From Promethearchaeota archaeon (GTDB taxonomy: Archaea > Asgardarchaeota > Lokiarchaeia > Sigynarchaeales > SOKP01): a DNA stretch of 8,288 bases. Every line of letters begins with the position of its first letter. Position 1 is the first letter of the stretch. The stretch spans positions 1 to 8,288 of the forward strand of contig JAEOTL010000237.1 of assembly GCA_016839845.1 (NCBI GenBank), read 5' to 3'. The notes under the pieces are model-generated. The model saw only the letters and a program-made list of their open reading frames with translations, was not told the DNA's origin and did not search any database. Positions 5,893-8,288 of the stretch are shown here, piece by piece. A program made the position numbers and the translations under genes.

Positions 5893-6756
5893 TTATTTCT
5901 GAATAATTAACAGCTGGTCCAGAAAGGTTTTCACTTGAAGGTCTGTAGTCCTACCGTTACTGAAAATCCCGCTAAAATATGCTTTTAAGAACATTTTAAT
6001 TTCCGAATTAAGATCCCTGATATCAACATATTGATATCTGTTTCGAAACTCCTTCCCTTCAATCAATGGTTTTACGTGTTTTTCGATCAAGTTCAATATA
6101 AAACCTACCACCACTTCATTGATTCTAGCTCTATCTCCCTCATTCAGTTCATAGTCCCCGTTAATCGTTTTTTCTCTTAGTTCATTAATTTCTAGCAAAG
6201 ATTGTTCTAGTTCTGGGGATAAGGTGAGTAATTTTATTTTCTTTTCCAAATCTTTATCTGTATCACCCTCAAATTGAGAATTACAATAGTTTTCTAAATT
6301 TGCATAAAATCTAACGAGTAGTTTAAATGTATCTTTAATTTCATGCATAGATTCAAAAGCGGATAAATTCAGATTAGTTAGAGAAGAATCAAGGTTATCC
6401 TTAACTTCTTGAACAACACTGGTAAGATGTTGTGAATAATCTTCGAATGGAAACCCAAAATAATAATTATTATATTTTTCTGCTGTATCTTTAACCAAAG
6501 TATTTTGGGTTTGGATCTTTTCTTTCTTCACAATTTCTTTTACGAATTTAAGGACATAATTACAATTAGGGCAATACGATATCCAGGAACTTAGGATCAC
6601 TTCACTTGGTTTTACTCCAGTAGAACTTATATAACCATTAAATCCTGATAATTTTTTTCCATCTGAAGTTGAGAAAACAGCCTCTTCAGGATAAAATGTT
6701 CTTGGAATGAACTTAGTACTGCATATGGGACATTTTAACTTTTCCTTTTGCTTCAT
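5893..6756 (-). CDS. Zinc-ribbon protein, DUF2225-like
   Basis: This 287-residue protein begins with two CPxC knuckles, KCPIC (C9, C12) and YCPNCNY (C62, C65), separated by about 50 residues. Together they make a plausible four-cysteine zinc site. The pattern of an N-terminal CPxC, a middle segment and a second WxxYCPxCxY followed by a largely helical body is how I remember DUF2225 proteins of clostridia, bacilli and some archaea, whose function is unknown. Residues 66-287 are mostly helical and charged, with likely long helices around 100-215, including LLVRFYANLENYCNSQF near 156-172, and no membrane segments. An aaagga sequence eight bases before ATG 6756 is a good ribosome binding site and supports the start. 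Cytoplasmic location is likely. The gene diverges from the dehydrogenase at 7018. A role in sensing, scaffolding or RNA binding would be speculation. Confidence 0.8.
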   Translation of the reverse strand: MKQKEKLKCPICSTKFIPRTFYPEEAVFSTSDGKKLSGFNGYISSTGVKPSEVILSSWISYCPNCNYVLKFVKEIVKKEKIQTQNTLVKDTAEKYNNYYFGFPFEDYSQHLTSVVQEVKDNLDSSLTNLNLSAFESMHEIKDTFKLLVRFYANLENYCNSQFEGDTDKDLEKKIKLLTLSPELEQSLLEINELREKTINGDYELNEGDRARINEVVVGFILNLIEKHVKPLIEGKEFRNRYQYVDIRDLNSEIKMFLKAYFSGIFSNGRTTDLQVKTFLDQLLIIQK

Positions 6757-6768
6757 AAGGATATCCTT
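6757..6768. repeat. Perfect 12-bp palindrome at the start of the zinc-ribbon gene
   Basis: AAGGATATCCTT directly abuts the ATG at 6756 and overlaps the gene's probable ribosome binding site. It could be an operator, or in the mRNA a weak four-base-pair hairpin hiding the site. AT-rich DNA produces such palindromes occasionally by chance. Confidence 0.4.
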
Positions 6769-6791
6769 TGAGTAATTTAATTTATTAATAA

Positions 6792-6818
6792 ATGGTATTA
6801 CAGACTCAATATTACCAT
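6792..6818. repeat. Inverted repeat ATGGTA/TACCAT in the divergent promoter region
   Basis: ATGGTA at 6792-6797 and TACCAT at 6813-6818 form an inverted repeat with arm centres 21 bp apart, two helical turns, as expected for a dimeric regulator. The right arm is part of ATTACCAT, which occurs again at 6929-6936. The remainder of the 261-bp gap (6757-7017) is AT-rich, contains promoter-like sequence for both flanking genes, and holds no gene I can support. Confidence 0.3.
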
Positions 6819-6961
6819 ATTAGAAAGTATAATTTGATCTATAAATAGAGAAATAATATGTAGACCATATTTCTTTATAAATTGGATTAGTATTTTTTTT
6901 CCTAAATTTTGAAGAAGAAACAAGAAAGATTACCATTATAGCCCCAGATGGGATCGCAAAG

Positions 6962-6972
6962 TTATTTAATAT
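6962..6972 (+). promoter_or_regulatory. Candidate TATA box for the dehydrogenase gene
   Basis: TTATTTAATAT lies about 50 bp before ATG 7018. Transcription from about 6993 would leave a leader of about 25 bases containing the GGAG ribosome binding site at 7005-7008. Confidence 0.4.
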
Positions 6973-7004
6973 GTCTTTTCTTATCTTTTTTTAACCTATA
7001 AACA

Positions 7005-7008
7005 TGGA
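7005..7008 (+). promoter_or_regulatory. Ribosome binding site deciding the dehydrogenase start
   Basis: GGAG lies nine bases before ATG 7018 and inside the out-of-frame ATGGAG at 7004, which it therefore argues against as the true start. Confidence 0.55.
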
Positions 7009-7017
7009 GTTATTAAA

Positions 7018-8121
7018 ATGCCTGAAATTATTATTCATATTGACGCGAAAACTCTTCAGAGCTTTATGAGAGATGTTTTCATAGGGCTGGGAGTTCCAGT
7101 GGAGGATGCTACTATTATTGCTGAAGTACTAATAACATCTGATCTGAGGGGGATTGATTCTCATGGAATTCAAAGATGTAAAATGTATTATGATAGAATT
7201 AAAGCGGGAATTTATGAGGTTGAGACTAGAATTGATAACATTAAAGAAGGTCCCACAACTGCTCTACTAGATGGCAATTGTGGCATGGGTCATGTAATAG
7301 CTTATAAAGCAATGAAATTGGCAATTGAAAAGGCTAAAAAATATGGTCTTGGGGCAGTTGCAGTCAGAAATTCTACTCATTTTGGAATTGCAGGGTATTA
7401 CTCTCTGATGGCAATCAAAGAAGGGATGATTGGATTGGCTGTTACAAATGCAAGACCCTCAATTCCTCCAACATTTGGCGTAGAACCAATGTTAGGGACT
7501 AATCCTCTTACAATAGGCGCACCAACTGATGACGAATTTCCTTTCCTTATTGATGCAGCAACTTCTATAATTCAACGTGGAAAAGTTGAATTGTACGAAA
7601 GGATTAATAAACCACTCCCCCAAAATACAGTTATTGATGAGAAGGGTAGTTTCATAACCGATGCTGGAGAAATATTGAACAAAATGTTAGAGAGGAAAGC
7701 AGCATTATTACCTTTAGGTGGAAAAGGAGAGACTACTGCCGGTTATAAGGGATATGGTTATGCAACGGTCGTTGAATTATTATCTTCTGCATTACAAAAT
7801 GGAATTTTTTTACGGGACACTTTAGGCATTGAAGAAAATGGTCAAAAGCGATTAAAAGTAGGACACTTCTTTTTAGCGATAAACGTTGAGAGTTTTAGTG
7901 GGTTGGATTTATTTAAAAAAACTGCGGGAAATATTATGAGAGATCTCCGCAATTCTCCTAAAGAGCCAGGAGAAACTAAAATTTATACAGCCGGTGAAAA
8001 GGAGTATGAAGCGGAAATTAAAAGAAAAGAAACCGGGATAGCCTTAAATAAGAGTTTGCAGAAAGATATAAAAACTATGCAAAAAGAACTGAAATTGGAT
8101 AAATACAATTTTCCATTCTAG
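7018..8121 (+). CDS. Ldh_2-family NAD(P)-dependent 2-hydroxyacid dehydrogenase (malate/L-lactate/sulfolactate type)
   Basis: This 367-residue protein belongs to the Ldh_2 family (MDH2, YlbC/AllD, ComC, DpkA relatives), which is unrelated in fold to classical lactate dehydrogenase and interconverts 2-hydroxy and 2-oxo acids with NAD(P)H. Family motifs are present in order: DLRGIDSHGIQR (42-53) with the conserved Arg44 and His49, NSTHFGIAGYY (118-128) with His121, GTNPLTIGAP (160-169), FLIDAATS...RGK (176-189) and LPLGG..ETTAGYKGYG (231-247). Members differ in substrate (malate, ureidoglycolate, sulfolactate, delta1-piperideine-2-carboxylate), and sequence by eye does not decide which. In methanogens ComC makes sulfopyruvate for coenzyme M. 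The start is well supported: GGAG at 7005-7008 lies nine bases before the ATG, and an ATG at 7004 is in another frame. It is cytosolic, slightly longer than typical at the charged C-terminus, and converges with the transporter gene 16 bp away. Confidence 0.93.
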   Translation: MPEIIIHIDAKTLQSFMRDVFIGLGVPVEDATIIAEVLITSDLRGIDSHGIQRCKMYYDRIKAGIYEVETRIDNIKEGPTTALLDGNCGMGHVIAYKAMKLAIEKAKKYGLGAVAVRNSTHFGIAGYYSLMAIKEGMIGLAVTNARPSIPPTFGVEPMLGTNPLTIGAPTDDEFPFLIDAATSIIQRGKVELYERINKPLPQNTVIDEKGSFITDAGEILNKMLERKAALLPLGGKGETTAGYKGYGYATVVELLSSALQNGIFLRDTLGIEENGQKRLKVGHFFLAINVESFSGLDLFKKTAGNIMRDLRNSPKEPGETKIYTAGEKEYEAEIKRKETGIALNKSLQKDIKTMQKELKLDKYNFPF

Positions 8122-8137
8122 CTGAGGTTTATCTATC

Positions 8138-8288
8138 TCAAAAAATAATACCATCAGTTCTTCCTTCCAATGGCTCAGAATGAATGAGGATAGAATCTAA
8201 ATTATCAATTCCCAACTCATCTCGAATTAATTTCTCAATTTCCGTGATATAATTATGAGTTTGAGAAATGTTTAAAGAACCATCAAAA
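8138..8288 (-). CDS. Cation diffusion facilitator (CDF) metal transporter, C-terminal end only
   Basis: Only the last 49 codons are in the window; the frame is open to the right edge and ends with TGA at 8140-8138. The fragment reads FDGSLNISQTHNYITEIEK, then LIRDELGIDNLDSILIHSEP, then a short tail. This matches the cytoplasmic dimerisation domain of CDF/ZnT-type transporters: a strand, the conserved TH at a helix start (metal-binding His in several members), an amphipathic helix, and a closing strand V/I-x-I-H-x-E-P. CDF proteins export Zn2+, Fe2+, Mn2+ or Co2+ by proton antiport through six membrane helices, all of which would lie beyond the right edge. Metal specificity cannot be judged from this part. 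The gene converges on the dehydrogenase gene. Confidence 0.75.
   Translation of the reverse strand, partial: FDGSLNISQTHNYITEIEKLIRDELGIDNLDSILIHSEPLEGRTDGIIF

Noticed and set aside
1..8288. tRNA genes, CRISPR arrays, insertion sequences or integration sites
   Set aside because: Inspection of the gaps between genes on both strands showed no cloverleaf with TTCRA-type loop, no regularly spaced direct repeats, no transposase-like frames and no terminal inverted repeats.

Overview
This is an AT-rich window that reads as chromosomal archaeal DNA. Four things support that. Candidate promoters are TATA-like boxes about 25 bp before plausible starts, with no bacterial -35/-10 pairs that I could see. 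The inositol monophosphatase-family protein looks like the archaeal IMPase/FBPase type. One intergenic stretch folds as a full-length archaeal/eukaryotic-style SRP RNA of about 310 nt. The gene mix also fits an anaerobic archaeon: bactofilin-like protein, non-heme UroD-family proteins and an Ldh_2 dehydrogenase. An Asgard (Lokiarchaeia-like) host would fit this mix and base composition, but that placement is inference; no marker gene here proves it.

Layout. Positions 1-456 (minus) hold the N-terminal part of a bactofilin-like beta-helix protein that runs off the left edge. Divergent from it, 643-1365 (plus) encodes an unrecognised two-domain protein, followed by an inositol monophosphatase-family gene (1454-2272) and a UroD/MtaA-like gene (2304-3464). 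A second, divergent paralogue of the UroD superfamily (3468-4544, minus) meets the first tail to tail with three bases between the stop codons. Positions 4639-5256 (plus) encode a 3-methyladenine DNA glycosylase of the AAG/MPG type that appears to start with TTG.

The interval 5257-5630 contains no protein gene. It holds the SRP (7S) RNA gene on the minus strand, recognisable by its helix 8 and the long interrupted helix 5. Just upstream of it on the same strand is a 52-codon ORF (5631-5789), then a gene for a zinc-ribbon protein resembling DUF2225 (5893-6756). A 261-bp divergent regulatory region follows, then an Ldh_2-family malate/lactate/sulfolactate-type dehydrogenase (7018-8121). The last 49 codons of a cation diffusion facilitator transporter enter from the right edge on the minus strand (8138-8288).

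The genes do not form one obvious pathway. Most are single units with their own promoters in alternating orientation. The two UroD-family proteins suggest corrinoid or thiol-linked methyl transfer, but no corrinoid protein, MtaB-type partner or reactivase lies in the window. I found no convincing new defence, mobile or biosynthetic system. The items most worth a second look are the SRP RNA, the two-domain unknown protein, the UroD-family pair with different metal-site residues, and the small ORF beside the SRP RNA.
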